DNA of 64,000 nt from Sorex araneus. Its lineage: Eukaryota; Chordata; Mammalia; Eulipotyphla; Soricidae. The number at the start of each line of letters is the position of its first letter. Position 1 is the first letter of the stretch. The stretch spans positions 44,575,637-44,639,636 of the forward strand of contig NC_073304.1 in NCBI RefSeq assembly GCF_027595985.1, read 5' to 3'. Both the position numbers and the translations under genes were made by a program. Below are positions 42,609-53,999 of the stretch, one piece after another. Under the pieces are notes generated by a model. The model was not told where the DNA came from and searched no databases. It saw only the letters and a program-made list of their open reading frames with translations.

Positions 42609-43319
42609 GAAACAAATGGTTTAAGAAATTTTCTTTTTTGGCTTGGGGAAGTGTGTGTGTGGGGGGGGAGCAGCTTTTTTTTTTTTTTTCCAATGGCTTA
42701 AAAAGAAAATGGGTATGGGGCTGAAAACACAGCATAGAGGTTAAAGCCAGGAGTACCTCTGAGCACCACAAACTCACGCTTCTTCAAACTATCTAAGTAT
42801 TTCAATTCTACCCACTAGGTGGCTAGTATCCTGAGGCTAAAAATTTCTACCTGGTCCCTTTGGAGTCTTCCCCATTCCTAAAAGCAATTTTCAAACACCA
42901 TCATGGAGTCCAAGATTCAACTAAATTCTGACATTCTTCACCCTGAAAAGGCATCAAAGTCTACAGGAACATGTAAGGCCCCTCTACTTCGGATGCCTGT
43001 CACAAGCTGAAACCACCTGGTTGTCTCATCATCTGGCCCTACACCCACTTCAGGTTTCCTCAATGTGCTAGATGGCACACAAAACTCAGGAAAGAAAACC
43101 CGTTTACTCACTGAATTACAATTCATTTCCAAGAATAGCGAGTAGTAAGAATCACCTATCAGGTAGAAGAGATGCACAAGGCAAGGACTAAGGAAAAGAC
43201 ATGAACCTTCCAAGCCCTCTCCAGGCAGGTCATCTCCCTACCCAATTCTACTCTGTTCCTCAAGTTCTCTGAAGTTCCCTCCCTCCCTTTAGACTTTTCA
43301 GGAGGCTTGAAAATGTAGG

Positions 43320-43450
43320 TGTGACAAATGGGGGTGCTGGTGGCTTGGTGGAGGGAAGTGGACACTGGTGAAAGAATCAGTGCCAAAACACTGTATGCCT
43401 GAAACCCAGTAATAAAAATCTGTAATTTCACAGTTGACTAAAACTAAATA
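43320..43450 (+). mobile_element. L1-type 3' end
   Basis: ggagggaagtggacactggt, aacactgtatgcctgaaacc, cagtaataaaaatctgtaat and a final aaataaaaatg. The sense-strand relative of the reverse copies at 33.6 and 46.8 kb. Confidence 0.55.
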
Positions 43451-43460
43451 AAAATGCAGT

Positions 43461-43944
43461 ACTAGTGGGGAAAAAAAACAACTTTGGTTTGACTCATGAA
43501 CTCAATGGCAAATGTAATCAATCTCTGGTCCTTCTCACTTCCAGAAGCAGAAAGGATGGGACAGAAAACCTGACCATTTTTTCATGCTGATTTCCCTAAC
43601 AATCTTTCCCCAAACAAGTCCTTTCCAAAAGCTACGTTTAATACAGTTCAAACTAAATATTATCCACACATAGGAAACCCCAAGATTTTCAGAGGTGCTA
43701 TAACTATAAGCATGTGAGATGAAGACCAAGTCTGTACAAAACTTGGTTATCTAAATAACCAAATACATATAATTTCTACAAATCATAATACTGAACATCT
43801 ATACATTGTCATCATTTGATCTGTTTTCAAAAAACCTAGAAACAAGTTAGAGAGTGATTAAAAGTTATTAAAACATGGCTAAATATCAAATATCCTATAA
43901 GATCATCCAATCTTGTTACTGCATTCCTAAGAAAACACTGTTTG
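43461..43944. other. Unique intronic DNA
   Basis: Nothing recognised. Confidence 0.45.
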
Positions 43945-44110
43945 CTGGGCCAGAGCCACAGTATGGTGGGTAGGGTGGTTTGCCTTGCACATGGCCAACT
44001 TGGGTTCAATCCCCAGCACTCCATATGGGCCCCTGAGCACCTATGAGTAGAGCCAGGAATAAGCCCTAAGCACAGACAGCCAGTTGTAACCCCCAGTGCC
44101 ACAAAAGGGA
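43945..44110 (+). mobile_element. SOR-type SINE
   Basis: gctgggccagagccacagta, gccttgcacatggccaactt, gggttcaatccccagcactc, gagccaggaataagccctaa. Confidence 0.87.
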
Positions 44111-44383
44111 AAAAGAAAACATTATTTGTTATCTATTCAGTTTACTAATATAATTCTTCTTTTGGAATTATAAACCCTGAGAAATGTAATGGAATCGTGA
44201 GATGACCACCTAGTTATGACTACATAAATTGACACAGAATCGGAACCCACTTTTAGCGCTTCTTGTCCTATGTACCACTGACAATTAAAGATATAATGAA
44301 GATCAAAATTCCAAATTTGTAATGGAAATACCTTAGTCATCCATTCATTTGTTCCTTCTCCTGGTATCACAATTATTAAAGCA

Positions 44384-44492
44384 GGGGGCTGGATCATTCA
44401 TGAAGAATACACTGCTACAAGCCACCCCTAAGAATGGAGCTGGGAGTAGACCTTGAGTACCACTAGTTGTGGGTGGCTACCCCAAGAAATAA
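44384..44492 (+). mobile_element. SOR-type SINE with internal deletion
   Basis: ggggctggatcattcatgaa jumps to gccacccctaagaatggagc and tgggagtagaccttgagtac; the B-box region is deleted. Confidence 0.6.
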
Positions 44493-44502
44493 AATGTTTG
44501 GA

Positions 44503-44638
44503 TTTGGAGCAACTGAGTACAGCAGGTAGGGTACTTGCTTCCACACAGCCAACTCGGGTTCAATCCCCAGCACCCTATATGGTCCCATGAGTCCACCAAG
44601 TATAGTCCAACTCTCCCCCACCCCCGCCCCAATAAACT
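44503..44638 (+). mobile_element. SOR-type SINE, 3' part degenerate
   Basis: tggagcaactgagtacagca, aactcgggttcaatccccag, accctatatggtcccatgag, then a C-rich stretch and aataaac. Confidence 0.75.
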
Positions 44639-44766
44639 GTTTTTGAGTGTGGAGGCTTATACATGTATGTGAAATGTATGTGAAGCTATGCTTTGAAAAT
44701 GTTATAGTATCATAAACCAATGATATTATCAATGAAATTTAATTTTTCAAATTCAGCTCTTCCTTG

Positions 44767-44900
44767 TTTTGTTTTTGGGGGTAAGGAGGTGAGTCACACC
44801 CAGCTGTACTCAGGGATCACTCCTTAGTGGGTGTTCTGGAACCAGGGCAAGTCACGTGCAATTCCGGAAGCACCTACCCCTGAACTGTCTCTCTAGCCCT
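44767..44900 (-). mobile_element. Diverged SOR-type SINE
   Basis: gtgagtcacacccagctgta, ctcagggatcactccttagt, cacctacccctgaactgtct, ctctagccc. Confidence 0.7.
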
Positions 44901-44924
44901 CAAGTACTTCCTTTAAGAACCATG

Positions 44925-45017
44925 CTTAAATTCCTGGCACCACCTGGTTCCACAACAATGTGAGGAACAACCTCCAAGCAGAGGGAGTAAACATAAGTAG
45001 GTGTGGCCCCTAACAAT
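44925..45017 (+). mobile_element. SINE body fragment
   Basis: aaattcctggcaccacctgg, gcagagggagtaaacataag, taggtgtggcccctaac. Confidence 0.5.
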
Positions 45018-45141
45018 AAGCCTCCCAGTGTTTATACTGCTTTTCTATTCTGCATCTCAGATTCTCTTTTCCTGATTATTATTTAATTTTGGGACATTAT
45101 CATCCACAAAGAAAATTACTGATAACCCAAAATGAACTATA

Positions 45142-45300
45142 TGGGATCAGAAGAATATATTACAGCGTGGGTAGGAAGCTTGTCTTGCATGTGGCCAATG
45201 TGGGTTTGATTCCCAGCATCCCATATGGTTCCCTGAGTCAGCGAGGAGTGATCCCTGAACACAGAGACAAGAGTATCTCTGGACGTGGCAAAAACAAACA
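45142..45300 (+). mobile_element. SOR-type SINE
   Basis: tcagaagaatatattacagc, cttgtcttgcatgtggccaa, gtgggtttgattcccagcat, gttccctgagtcagcgagga. Confidence 0.85.
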
Positions 45301-46796
45301 AGAATATACTTTTAAGATAAAAGAAATTTAGATTTTTAAAAATGTTCTAATCCTATCATAAAGTAAATGATTAGACAACCTCAATAGGGGCCGAAAACTC
45401 TAGTTTTATTTTTGACATCCTCCAAAAATCGGGACTGATGTTTCAAACAGCAAATCTCAAATCCTGATGTATTCCTTTCCCCCCCCCCAACCATCTCCCT
45501 AGATTTTTAGCTTTGAACAACTGTTAGAGAAAATCTGTTAGATCTCAAATAACATCACACAAAGGCAAGATCTAAAATAAGACATTTTAAAATCTATTCA
45601 CAATTTACCAAAGATTACCTAAGCAGTGTGTACCAAATCTAAGTCACTTTTTACTTTTGCCTCATTTAATTCTCTAATCTCCCAGACCTTCCCTGCTGTC
45701 TTCAAGGGAGGAGTTAGAGTCAGTATTAATGAGCCTTAATAGGAAGATATTTAATTATCCTGAGGCAGAATGTAAAGCCCATCTGGATATGTTTTGGTGA
45801 AATGAAATGTGAACAGCAACTTGGGATTTTATTTCTCCTACAAATGATCTCAAGTTGTGTCTTGTTTATGCTGAGGATATTCAGACACACCTTGTGCAAG
45901 TCTGGTATCTAATCAACAAAAAGGTATTTGGATTGTGTTAAATTCTTCTGAAAAGCAATCAACCAGCATCCTGTCCCACCTTTAAGAGTAAGTTGGCTCC
46001 TTGTAACTATGGTTATGTGCACTCTAAGAACAAAGATAATTTGCCACTTGACTGAATATTCAAAGCATTCTGTGGCTTTGTTTTTTTAACAAGGGATGGA
46101 GTGGGAGGTACAGGAGAACCAATTATGGAACATATTTATAAACTTAAAGGAGTGTTTTTCTTGATTCTGAATAACGAGATTTTAAATTGTTTAACTTTGG
46201 TGTGGAGGGGAGACTATAAGGATGAAGAAGACTGAATAAGAGAAACATGTTTAACTATGTATTAGCACACAGAAATCTATACCAGATCTGAACATGGCAC
46301 TACAGATTTTACAAAACAGAGGTTCTCAGATTGGACAAATACACACAACAAATGTTACTGTGTATGAGTGTTCAACTGTCTTGATAAGAAGAAAAATCTA
46401 CATAAGTCCAGTGCTTCTTAAACGTTAGCAGTTTTAAGGAAAACTGACATATCTGGTAAATTCTTAAATTCAAAAAATTCTTTAAATTGACCAAAGATAG
46501 TAAACAGAAATTTTGTCAGAGAACAGTTTTAGTGACGAGGATCAAATTCAGGGACTTATACATGTGAAACATGTGTTTTATTACTGAGTTATATCTATTC
46601 AACACTTTAAAGGGTATTTTACATGATTTTTTAAAATCATTTTAGGAAGATTATAAGTATTTATATGTACATATATGCAAATATATACAATTCTTACATG
46701 ACTTTTCAACACTGTTGCTGACCACCAGTATATATTTTGATAGATATTTTGATACCAAAAATAATTATAGGAGAAAAGTTTGATGGGTTTAAAGGT
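45301..46796. other. Unique intronic DNA, longest repeat-poor stretch
   Basis: About 1.5 kb with only a C10 run near 45,480 and a weak tRNA-like fragment near 46,540-46,605. A candidate for conserved noncoding sequence, though I cannot test conservation. Confidence 0.45.
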
Positions 46797-47070
46797 TTTT
46801 TTTTTTTAATTTTTTAAATTTTATTGAATCACCGTGAGATAGTTACAAGCTTTCATGTTTGGGTTACAATCTCACAATGATCAAACACCCATCCTTCCAC
46901 CAGTGCACATATCCCACCACCAATATCCCGGGTATGCCCCCCTTTTCCCACCCTCCCCCTGCCTCTATGGCAGACAGTATTTTATTTTCTCTCTTTCTCT
47001 CTTTCTCTCTTTCTTTCTCTCTCTCTCTCTCTCACTCATATTTTGGGCATTACCGCTTGCAGATGGGTTT
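46797..47070 (-). mobile_element. L1-type 3' end with CT-rich microsatellite
   Basis: Plus strand: aaattttattgaatcaccgt, gagatagttacaagctttca, ccatccttccaccagtgcac, atatcccaccaccaatatcc, tgcctctatggcagacagta. A (CTTT)/(CT) tract fills 46,988-47,036, then ttttgggcattaccgcttgc. Confidence 0.65.
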
Positions 47071-47103
47071 AAAGTTTTAAGTGGCTGATGATACTGAAAG
47101 ATT

Positions 47104-47222
47104 TTTTTGTGGGTGGGAGAGTGCTCATGGAATTACTCCTGGAGAGGTTTGGGAGATTATACACGGAGCAAGTACATGCAAGGCCAAGCATACTACCCAC
47201 TGTGCTATCACTCTATATTCTG
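47104..47222 (-). mobile_element. SOR SINE, internally deleted
   Basis: gtgctcatggaattactcct, ggagaggtttgggagattat, catgcaaggccaagcatact, gctatcactctatattctgg. Confidence 0.7.
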
Positions 47223-47467
47223 GCTGATACAAAAAGATTTTCAAGAATAGCTTAGTATTTTTGACAGATCCTTGAAGCAACTGTACCCAAGAAATGGATC
47301 TAGGAGGAACCAATGTGAAAACAGGTGTTGGTTAATTTCTCCACTCAATAAAACCTAACCTTGGGCAATGATACAAGCAATATATCTAAAGCACTGTGTT
47401 ATCATCTTTGGATATTCTTCTGATGAGTCGCTTAAGACAAGAGGAGTTTCTGTTAAGTTTAAAACTT

Positions 47468-47643
47468 TTTTTTTTTTTTTTTTGCTTTTCTGGTCACACC
47501 AAGCAATGCACAGAGGTTACTCCTGGCTCTACACTCAGGAATTACTCCTGGCGGTGCTGGGGGTCTATATGGGATGCTGGGAATCGAACCTAGGTCGGCC
47601 AAGTGCAAGGCAAACGCCCTACCTGTGTTATCACTCCAGCCCC
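47468..47643 (-). mobile_element. SOR-type SINE with target-site duplication
   Basis: T-rich reverse tail, ctggtcacaccaagcaatgc, ctaggtcggccaagtgcaag, atcactccagcccc. Flanked by aagtttaaaactttt at 47,455-47,469 and 47,644-47,658. Confidence 0.93.
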
Positions 47644-47658
47644 AAGTTTAAAACTTTT

Positions 47659-48078
47659 GCTGACTCCCTAAACATAAAAAGCAAATGTCACTTTCAGTCT
47701 TACTTGTCCATAAGTAACACTCCTTCATACAAAGTTCTTTGGCTTTAAAAAGTTTAATTCCTAAAAATTATGAAGAAATTTCAATGCTTCTTTGGTCATT
47801 TGCTTTGCCTGCTTTCTATAAATCTTTGGTTTTGCCAGAAGAGGAATAAAAAGGACGTGATATTTAAAGTTAACCCAAAGAAAAAACATTTTAGTGAATC
47901 ATATTAGGGATATTTTTAATTATGATTTAACCCACATAGGTTTCTTTTTACAGTTTACACAGTTCCATTTTGTCACAGCCATCTGCCATTTCAACAGTAA
48001 CTCAGTTTTAATAAAAATCTTAACAAAGAGCATGACTATACCTAAACTTGTACTTTCTCATTTAAGAAATGTAAAGTA
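47659..48078. other. Unique intronic DNA
   Basis: Nothing recognised. Confidence 0.45.
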
Positions 48079-48252
48079 TTGGGGTCAGAGTGATAGAACA
48101 GCAGGTAGGGTACTTGCTTTGCAAATAGCAGACCAAGCTCAATCCCTTGGCACCCCGTATGGTCCCCGGAGCACCACCATGAATGATCCCAAAGTGCAGA
48201 GCTAGGTGTAAGCCCTAAGTACTGCCAGGTGTGGCCCCCAAACAAACAAAAC
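48079..48252 (+). mobile_element. SOR-type SINE
   Basis: tggggtcagagtgatagaac, agaccaagctcaatcccttg, cgtatggtccccggagcacc, tgccaggtgtggcccccaaa. Confidence 0.87.
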
Positions 48253-49009
48253 CTTTTAAGTAACCACTTGCCCCCATTCAGTAAAAGGAAGCAGAAAAAT
48301 GAATCTGATGTTACATTTGTCAAAAAAAAAAATCAGTTCTCTGAGATTACTGGTCAAGCAGGTAATCAACAATCTCCTTGACAAAGTCAAATGCCAAAAA
48401 AATGCTTTTTCTTAAATCCACTGTAATGCCACCATAGTTTTCCCCAAACCCTATTAAGCAAGGATCTTGTTCAGCAATTTGCTATTGAGTTCAGGCTTTG
48501 GGGGGGAAGTACCAAGCCAAAGGAGGGTCTGTTTCTGAGGAGAGGTTTATGACCAAGTCTGACATTTAACAGGACTAGAGAGCCCAAAAATACCCCAATT
48601 TCATAAAATTTTAGTATTTTCATGTAAAATAATTCACTAAACATGTGATTCAAGGTGACTTTAATATACTCTTAAAAAGTTTTTTACATGCATAAAATTC
48701 AAATCCAAGAAAACAATGTTTTCAGATTGTAATATTGGAAATAAGCATATAATTGTAAAATAAAACCCTGGTATAATCCTCCAAAACCCATTCCATGAAA
48801 AGGTCTTTCTTCCCAGGCAGATCATCATCAGAAATTATGAAATTAAAAAAAAAACTCTCAAAGTTTTAGATTTCCTGGATCAACCTAACCTCATTCTATA
48901 CAGGTTTTCTGGGATGAGCAGGGTGCTCTAACTGAAACAAACAGGGAGAGAGAAACTGAAAATCAGAGCAATAAGCAATACTCGTTGAGAGAGCTTTATA
49001 GACAGATAA
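48253..49009. other. Unique intronic DNA
   Basis: Nothing recognised. Confidence 0.45.
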
Positions 49010-49176
49010 TTTGGGGGCAGAGGGCAGGCCACACCCGATAATGCTCAGAGCTTACTCCTGGCTGTGCACTCAGGGATCACTCCTGGTGGGGCTCAGGAAA
49101 TATGAGGTGCCAGAGATCAAACCCAGGCCAGCTGTAAGAAAAATGCCCTAACCACTCTACTATCACTCCGGCCCCC
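49010..49176 (-). mobile_element. SOR-type SINE
   Basis: ggccacacccgataatgctc, gcactcagggatcactcctg, agatcaaacccaggccagct, ctactatcactccggccccc. Confidence 0.88.
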
Positions 49177-49206
49177 AAATTTTTATTTTTATTTAATCAA
49201 TTTATG

Positions 49207-49373
49207 TTTGTTTGGGATTCACACCAGCAATGCTCAGGTACTCCTGCACGCACTTTACTCCCGACATTCACTTTAGAGCAGTGCTGGCAGGGCCAGTGAT
49301 GCGGTGCAAGGGACTCAACCCAAGTCTCCATGCAAAGCATATGCACTAGCCTTGTGAGCTATCTCCCTAACCC
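49207..49373 (-). mobile_element. Diverged SOR-type SINE
   Basis: gattcacaccagcaatgctc, gggactcaacccaagtctcc, atgcaaagcatatgcactag, ctatctccctaaccc. Confidence 0.7.
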
Positions 49374-49917
49374 TGGAGGCGTTTTTTATTCAAGTGCTTA
49401 ATTTTTAATTAAAAACTACATATTCTTATATAGTGGATCATTAGAAATAATTCCTCAATTTTTCATGTTCACGACAGTGAACAATTAAGTTTCAACTGGA
49501 CACCAAATCTACTTCATATGCACAATGTCAAAATGATCAGTATTCCTGTTATTGATAAGGCACTATGAGAAAACTGGTAAAAGAAATACAAATGCCACCT
49601 CATGTCTAAAGAAAAAATAAAGGGTCCCTGAGTCTCCAACCCAGGTAGTCTTGTGGTTATTAACGTCCTGATAAAGAGAGGATTTCGGAAAAACAGCTCC
49701 AGTCAGCTACTGAAGCATGCTCAGTAGATAGCACCCTGACTTGATTTCACTTTACTCCTCATTAATCCTAAAATACATGTTAATTTACATGATTCCAGCT
49801 GCATAATTAGATGCTAAGGACACATGTAATACATGAACAAGCATATAATCCTTATGAGCATGTACAAACTTAGCACCACCCCAATCAGCCACTCAGGTCC
49901 TCTCCTTAGGGCACTCC
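49374..49917. other. Unique intronic DNA
   Basis: Nothing recognised. Confidence 0.45.
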
Positions 49918-50079
49918 TTTATTTTTTATTTTGTTTGGGGTACTCAGGGGTTGCACCTGGCTCTGCACTCAGGAATCACTCCTGGCAGGCTCCAGGGACC
50001 ATATGGGACTCCAGGGATCAAACCCAGGTTGGTCTTATGCAAGGCAAGCACTCTATCTGCTGTACTATCCCTAGCTCCC
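49918..50079 (-). mobile_element. SOR-type SINE
   Basis: tactcaggggttgcacctgg, gcactcaggaatcactcctg, agggatcaaacccaggttgg, ctgtactatccctagctccc. Confidence 0.85.
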
Positions 50080-50148
50080 TCCCCTTTACTACCCCATCCC
50101 TAAAACTCAACCCATGACTCTACCTTAAATGCACCTATACCTAGGACT

Positions 50149-50322
50149 GGGGCTGGAATAAGAGCACAGTGGGTAGGTCGCTGGCCTTGCATATGGCTGA
50201 CCCAGGTTCTATTCCCAGCACCCATACTGGTCTCCCAAGCACCACTCGGAGTAATCTGAGTGCAGAGCCCAGTAGTAAAGCCTGGACATCACCTTGTATG
50301 TCCCCCTCCACACAAAAAAAAG
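50149..50322 (+). mobile_element. SOR-type SINE
   Basis: ggggctggaataagagcaca, gctgacccaggttctattcc, ctcccaagcaccactcggag, ttgtatgtccccctccacac plus an A8 tail. Confidence 0.88.
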
Positions 50323-50808
50323 TACCCACACCCACACCTCAGGTTTGTTCTGTCTCTAATAATTCTCAAAACCCTTATCCCAAAACCCAGTGGGAGGCTC
50401 CCTTAAAGTGCTCATATGACTGTCAGGTATGTACTGTCTCTTTAATAAATCGCTACTATTTACTGTACAGTCAGCTCCTTGAATTGCTTTTCTTGGTAAC
50501 ATTCTTTTCAATCTTCTGCTGCCCTGACTTGGATTGTAACTTAGTCTCCTGAGTTCTTTCCTTCAGAAAGAAAAAGAGTCTGTTTTATTCCAGTGAAAGA
50601 AAATACTTTTCTGGAATCCAAAGAGTTAATCTCCTCTAAGTCTCAAGGGTGCCCTCAGACTCAGAGGGCAGGGGTTAATTCCCACAGATCAAAAGGACTT
50701 AGGTGTGGCCTGACAATCACAGAGGACTGCCCATACCAAGACAGACGGTAGTCCTTATTTTCCATGAGGTTCAAGGGCACTCTTGAACCACACCCTTATT
50801 CTTATGGC
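50323..50808. other. Unassigned sequence, possibly an LTR remnant
   Basis: The 50,640-50,800 part (gggttaattcccacagatca, gacagacggtagtccttatt, gaaccacacccttattctt) has an LTR-like base pattern but I cannot assign it. Confidence 0.25.
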
Positions 50809-50821
50809 CTCTCCAGTAATA

Positions 50822-51011
50822 GCACTGTAGCACTGTCATCCCGTTGTTCATCGATTTGCTCTAGCGGGCACTAGTAATGTCTCCATTGTGAGACTTGTTA
50901 CAGTTTTTGGCGTATCAAATACGACACGGGGAGCTTGCCAGGCTCTGCTGTTCGGGCAGGATACTCTCGGTGGCTTGCCGGGCTCTCCGTGAGGGACGGA
51001 GGAATCCAATA
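50822..51011 (-). mobile_element. SINE-like element, second family, 5'-truncated with TSD
   Basis: From gcactgtagcactgtcatcc to gagggacggaggaatccaat; the tRNA head is absent. The 13-base sequence ctctccagtaata flanks it at 50,809-50,821 and 51,012-51,024. This shows that it moved by target-primed retroposition. Confidence 0.92.
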
Positions 51012-51068
51012 CTCTCCAGTAATACAATTTCAAATCATTGTGCCTAGTGTCTTAGGTTATAAAACTCT

Positions 51069-51240
51069 CAGAGGTGAAGAGATAGTATAGTTGACAGGGT
51101 GCTTACCTTGCACGCGGGCGACCCAGGTTCTATCCTCGGCACCCCATATGTTTCCCCAAGCCCACCATGAGTGATCCCTGAACACAAAGCCAGGATAAAG
51201 CCCTGAGCACCACCTTTGCGGCTTCAAAAGAAAAATAAGA
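51069..51240 (+). mobile_element. SOR-type SINE
   Basis: gtgaagagatagtatagttg, gcgggcgacccaggttctat, ccatatgtttccccaagccc, aagccaggataaagccctga. Confidence 0.85.
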
Positions 51241-51639
51241 CAAAAAACAAAAACCTCAAACATGAAAAACACCTCTTTTTCGTATAGCATATGTAAACAC
51301 ATCCCCAATAGAGGAATCCAGATGTTGAGTGCCCTAGAAACCAATATCCCTCTCTGACCTTAACCACAAGTTAACCAACAATACATTAAGAAAAACTCAG
51401 TGGACTATGAGTGGCAAGCTGTAGGAAAGTGAGCTTCAGAGACATGTGGCCTCAGCAGTCACAAAACACTCAGCATTACATGAGTCTTCTTTAGGTTTAA
51501 CGCAGTTTTCTTACTGTCTTGGGTTTCAAAACAAAGAGGCCCACATCACATTTTCACTCTGTACCTGCCCCTTCAAATAACAGAGACAGTGCTGATAAAG
51601 GGGAGAGTGGGGGAGAACAAGGGAAAAGATAACATTAAT
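51241..51639. other. Unique intronic DNA
   Basis: Nothing recognised. Confidence 0.4.
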
Positions 51640-51735
51640 GGCCTAAGAAATGGTACAGAGAGTAAGGCACTTTCCTTGCGTATGGCTGTTGAAAGTTCAA
51701 TCCCTGGCATCCTAAGTACCACTAGTGATGTAGGC
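51640..51735 (+). mobile_element. SOR SINE 5' part, interrupted by an LTR
   Basis: ggcctaagaaatggtacaga, actttccttgcgtatggctg, aaagttcaatccctggcatc; the 3' part resumes at about 52,400. Confidence 0.65.
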
Positions 51736-52335
51736 AGGTAGATAGGGAAAGGCCCTTGGCAATGAAAATTGAGATTTAATAGAGTCTCTGGGAAGGAGAC
51801 TCTTAAGACTTGCAGATTCAAGAAAACAAAAGACCCGGAAATCATCAGCGGACCCTGAGGATAATAGACCACTCCCCAGGAGGTTCCCCAAAGAAGGCCC
51901 TCACCACTCCCAACCTCCCTGGTAACCTTAGCAACTTTTACCTGGAAAGAAAGCCCCACGTGGGGGCAAGTTGAAGAAACCCTCTAAAAGACACCTTGAA
52001 CAAAGGAAGGGCACGCATATGCTGCCTGAGCCCATGTGCTGCTTGTGCCCACGTGGCCGGGCATGCACATGTATCGCCCGCATCTCCCCCCTTGAGATGT
52101 GTACTTTTATGCTTTCATACTTTTGTATCTAAAGCTCGGTTATGTGTAGGGGCTTCCTCCACACTGGAGAAGCCCGCGTTCTCTCATCAGCGCATTATTT
52201 TCACTATTCTCTCTCCCACTTATCCCTTCCTCCTTCCCTCAGAAACCTCTAAATAAAATCTACTTACTTCACTGCTTGTCTACTCCTGAAATTCTTTTCT
52301 GCAAGCGAGACAAGAACCCAGTAACTATGGGTCCT
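51736..52335 (+). mobile_element. Probable solo LTR of an endogenous retrovirus
   Basis: About 0.6 kb with LTR-like order: a U3-like stretch, an AATAAA signal in ctctaaataaaatctac at about 52,250, then a U5-like end (gcttgtctactcctgaaatt, gcaagcgagacaagaaccca). No gag, pol or env reading frame is present. Exact ends and target duplication could not be fixed by eye. A related fragment lies at 61,864-62,100. Confidence 0.6.
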
Positions 52336-52399
52336 GGGTGGTAAAGGCAGTTGGGGAGAAAGTGACCGTCTTTCTCCTCCCCACTTCATTTAAGTCACC

Positions 52400-52500
52400 C
52401 GTGGGGCCCACCGACAACACTGGGAGTGATTTCTGAGTGCAGAGCTAGAAGTAAACCCTGAACACTATCAGATGTGGCAACAAAATAAAACAAAACCAAA
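52400..52500 (+). mobile_element. SOR SINE 3' part, right of the LTR
   Basis: ggggcccaccgacaacactg, ggagtgatttctgagtgcag, agctagaagtaaaccctgaa, tatcagatgtggc and an A-rich end. Confidence 0.65.
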
Positions 52501-52532
52501 AATAAGAAGAAAAAAAGACAGCATTAATGCAG

Positions 52533-52666
52533 TTTGGGGGTCACACCAATGGAGCTCAGAGGTCACTCCTGGCTCTGTACTCAGAAGTCACTCGTGGGGC
52601 TTGGTGAGTCAGATGAAATGCTAGAAGACCAGCACCCTACCCACTGTACTATCTCTCTGGTCCCAC
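52533..52666 (-). mobile_element. SOR-type SINE, shortened
   Basis: gggggtcacaccaatggagc, ctcactcctggctctgtact-like body, gcaccctacccactgtacta, tctctctggtcccacccc. The B-box side is deleted. Confidence 0.75.
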
Positions 52667-52770
52667 CCCTCTAAAAATTTTTAAAAGAGGGAATGTGGCT
52701 CCAGCAGTAGAGTTCATGCCTTGATTGTGTACGGCCCTGGTTACACAACCTCTGCACTGCCGAAAAACAA

Positions 52771-53651
52771 AAGCAAAGTGAGAAATAACACTAGTGTGCT
52801 TTTCTGTCACTCATAAAGCTTATTATATTAAATACATTCTTTGGCTTTTGTTCCTTCCCCTTTTTCAATAAAACTTACTTAAACAAAAAATACATTCCAT
52901 AGGTTTACAGATTGCATAAATTGTATATTTTTAAAATTACCTAATAAGATATACAATAGCGTCAGTGTTTTACACTTTAGCTATATAAAGTTACTGCACC
53001 ATCACCACCAAAGTGCCAGAATTAATCTGCCTTTGTTCGTCTAATGCATAGGGTTCAGATGGAGAATCTAGGAGTAGTGGGGAAAGAATTTTTCTCCCCT
53101 AAAAGAATCACCTATAAGGAATTAGTGTTTGATTCTAGGAGTGAAGAAGCGTGGGATGAATTACAAACAGAACTGTTGCTTTTCAAAACAAGTCTTAAGA
53201 GTTACTACCTCTATGAACACAATAGATTAAAAAAAAATGAGAAAAATATATGGAAAAATTCCGAATATTTTAGTTCATCATAATCTTTTTAGATTATTTT
53301 TCTCACAAGAAGTTTCCTTTTTATCACTGTAGTTTCTAATTCTGTCCCCACAAAGTGTACAACTTACATAATAAACTTTTTGGTATTCAAAATCATTTGT
53401 AACCCCAATTACTACTTAGGGATGTTCAATATCATACGATATGCAATCTAACCCAACTTGGGAAAATGGCACTGGATTAATTCCAACAGTTATCTCACAA
53501 AGTGGTTTTTTCAGCATTTTTACACTTGTAGATCAACAACAGGCACGAGACCAGCAGTTGAAAACTACAGCATGAAGTGGCAATACCTATTTTGCAGATT
53601 ACAGACCACCACTGGTCTGCAAGTCTGACAGGTAAAGACTACTGACCGAAG
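52771..53651. other. Mostly unique intronic DNA with one 79-codon ORF
   Basis: Contains an open frame at 53,044-53,283 with coding-like composition that I do not recognise. No splice sites or family motifs support it as a gene. A possible eroded SINE head sits just left at 52,686-52,770. Confidence 0.35.
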
Positions 53652-53663
53652 AAGTTTACACTA

Positions 53664-53799
53664 GAGGCTGGAGCAATAGCACAGTGGGTAGGGCGTTTCC
53701 CAGCATCCCATATGGTCCCCTGAGCATGGCCAGGAGTAATTCCTGTGTACACGAGCCAGGAGTAACCCCTGTGCATTACCTGGTGTGACCCAAAAGGGA

Positions 53800-53882
<83 letters not shown>

Positions 53883-53999
53883 GAAGGAAGGAAGGAAGGA
53901 AGGAAGGAAGGAAGGAAGGAAGGAAGGAAGGAAGGAAGGAAGGAAGGAAGGAAAAGAAAAGAAAGAAAGAAAGGAAAGAAAGCATAAAAAGGAAAAAAA
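53664..53999 (+). mobile_element. SOR-type SINE with expanded GAAA/GGAA tail
   Basis: Head gaggctggagcaatagcaca to gtagggcgttt, then a deletion of the B-box region straight to cccagcatcccatatggtcc, the rest of the body to tgtgacccaaaag, and a tail that is microsatellite to 53,985 and A-rich to 53,999. Flanked by aagtttacacta at 53,652-53,663 and 54,000-54,011, so the whole block is one insertion. Confidence 0.93.
53797..53985 (+). repeat. (GAAA)n(GGAA)n microsatellite
   Basis: About 80 bases of GAAA, then about 70 bases of GGAA, then mixed units. The change of unit is sharp at about 53,881. Apparent Lys-rich and Phe/Leu-rich frames here are not genes. Confidence 0.98.
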
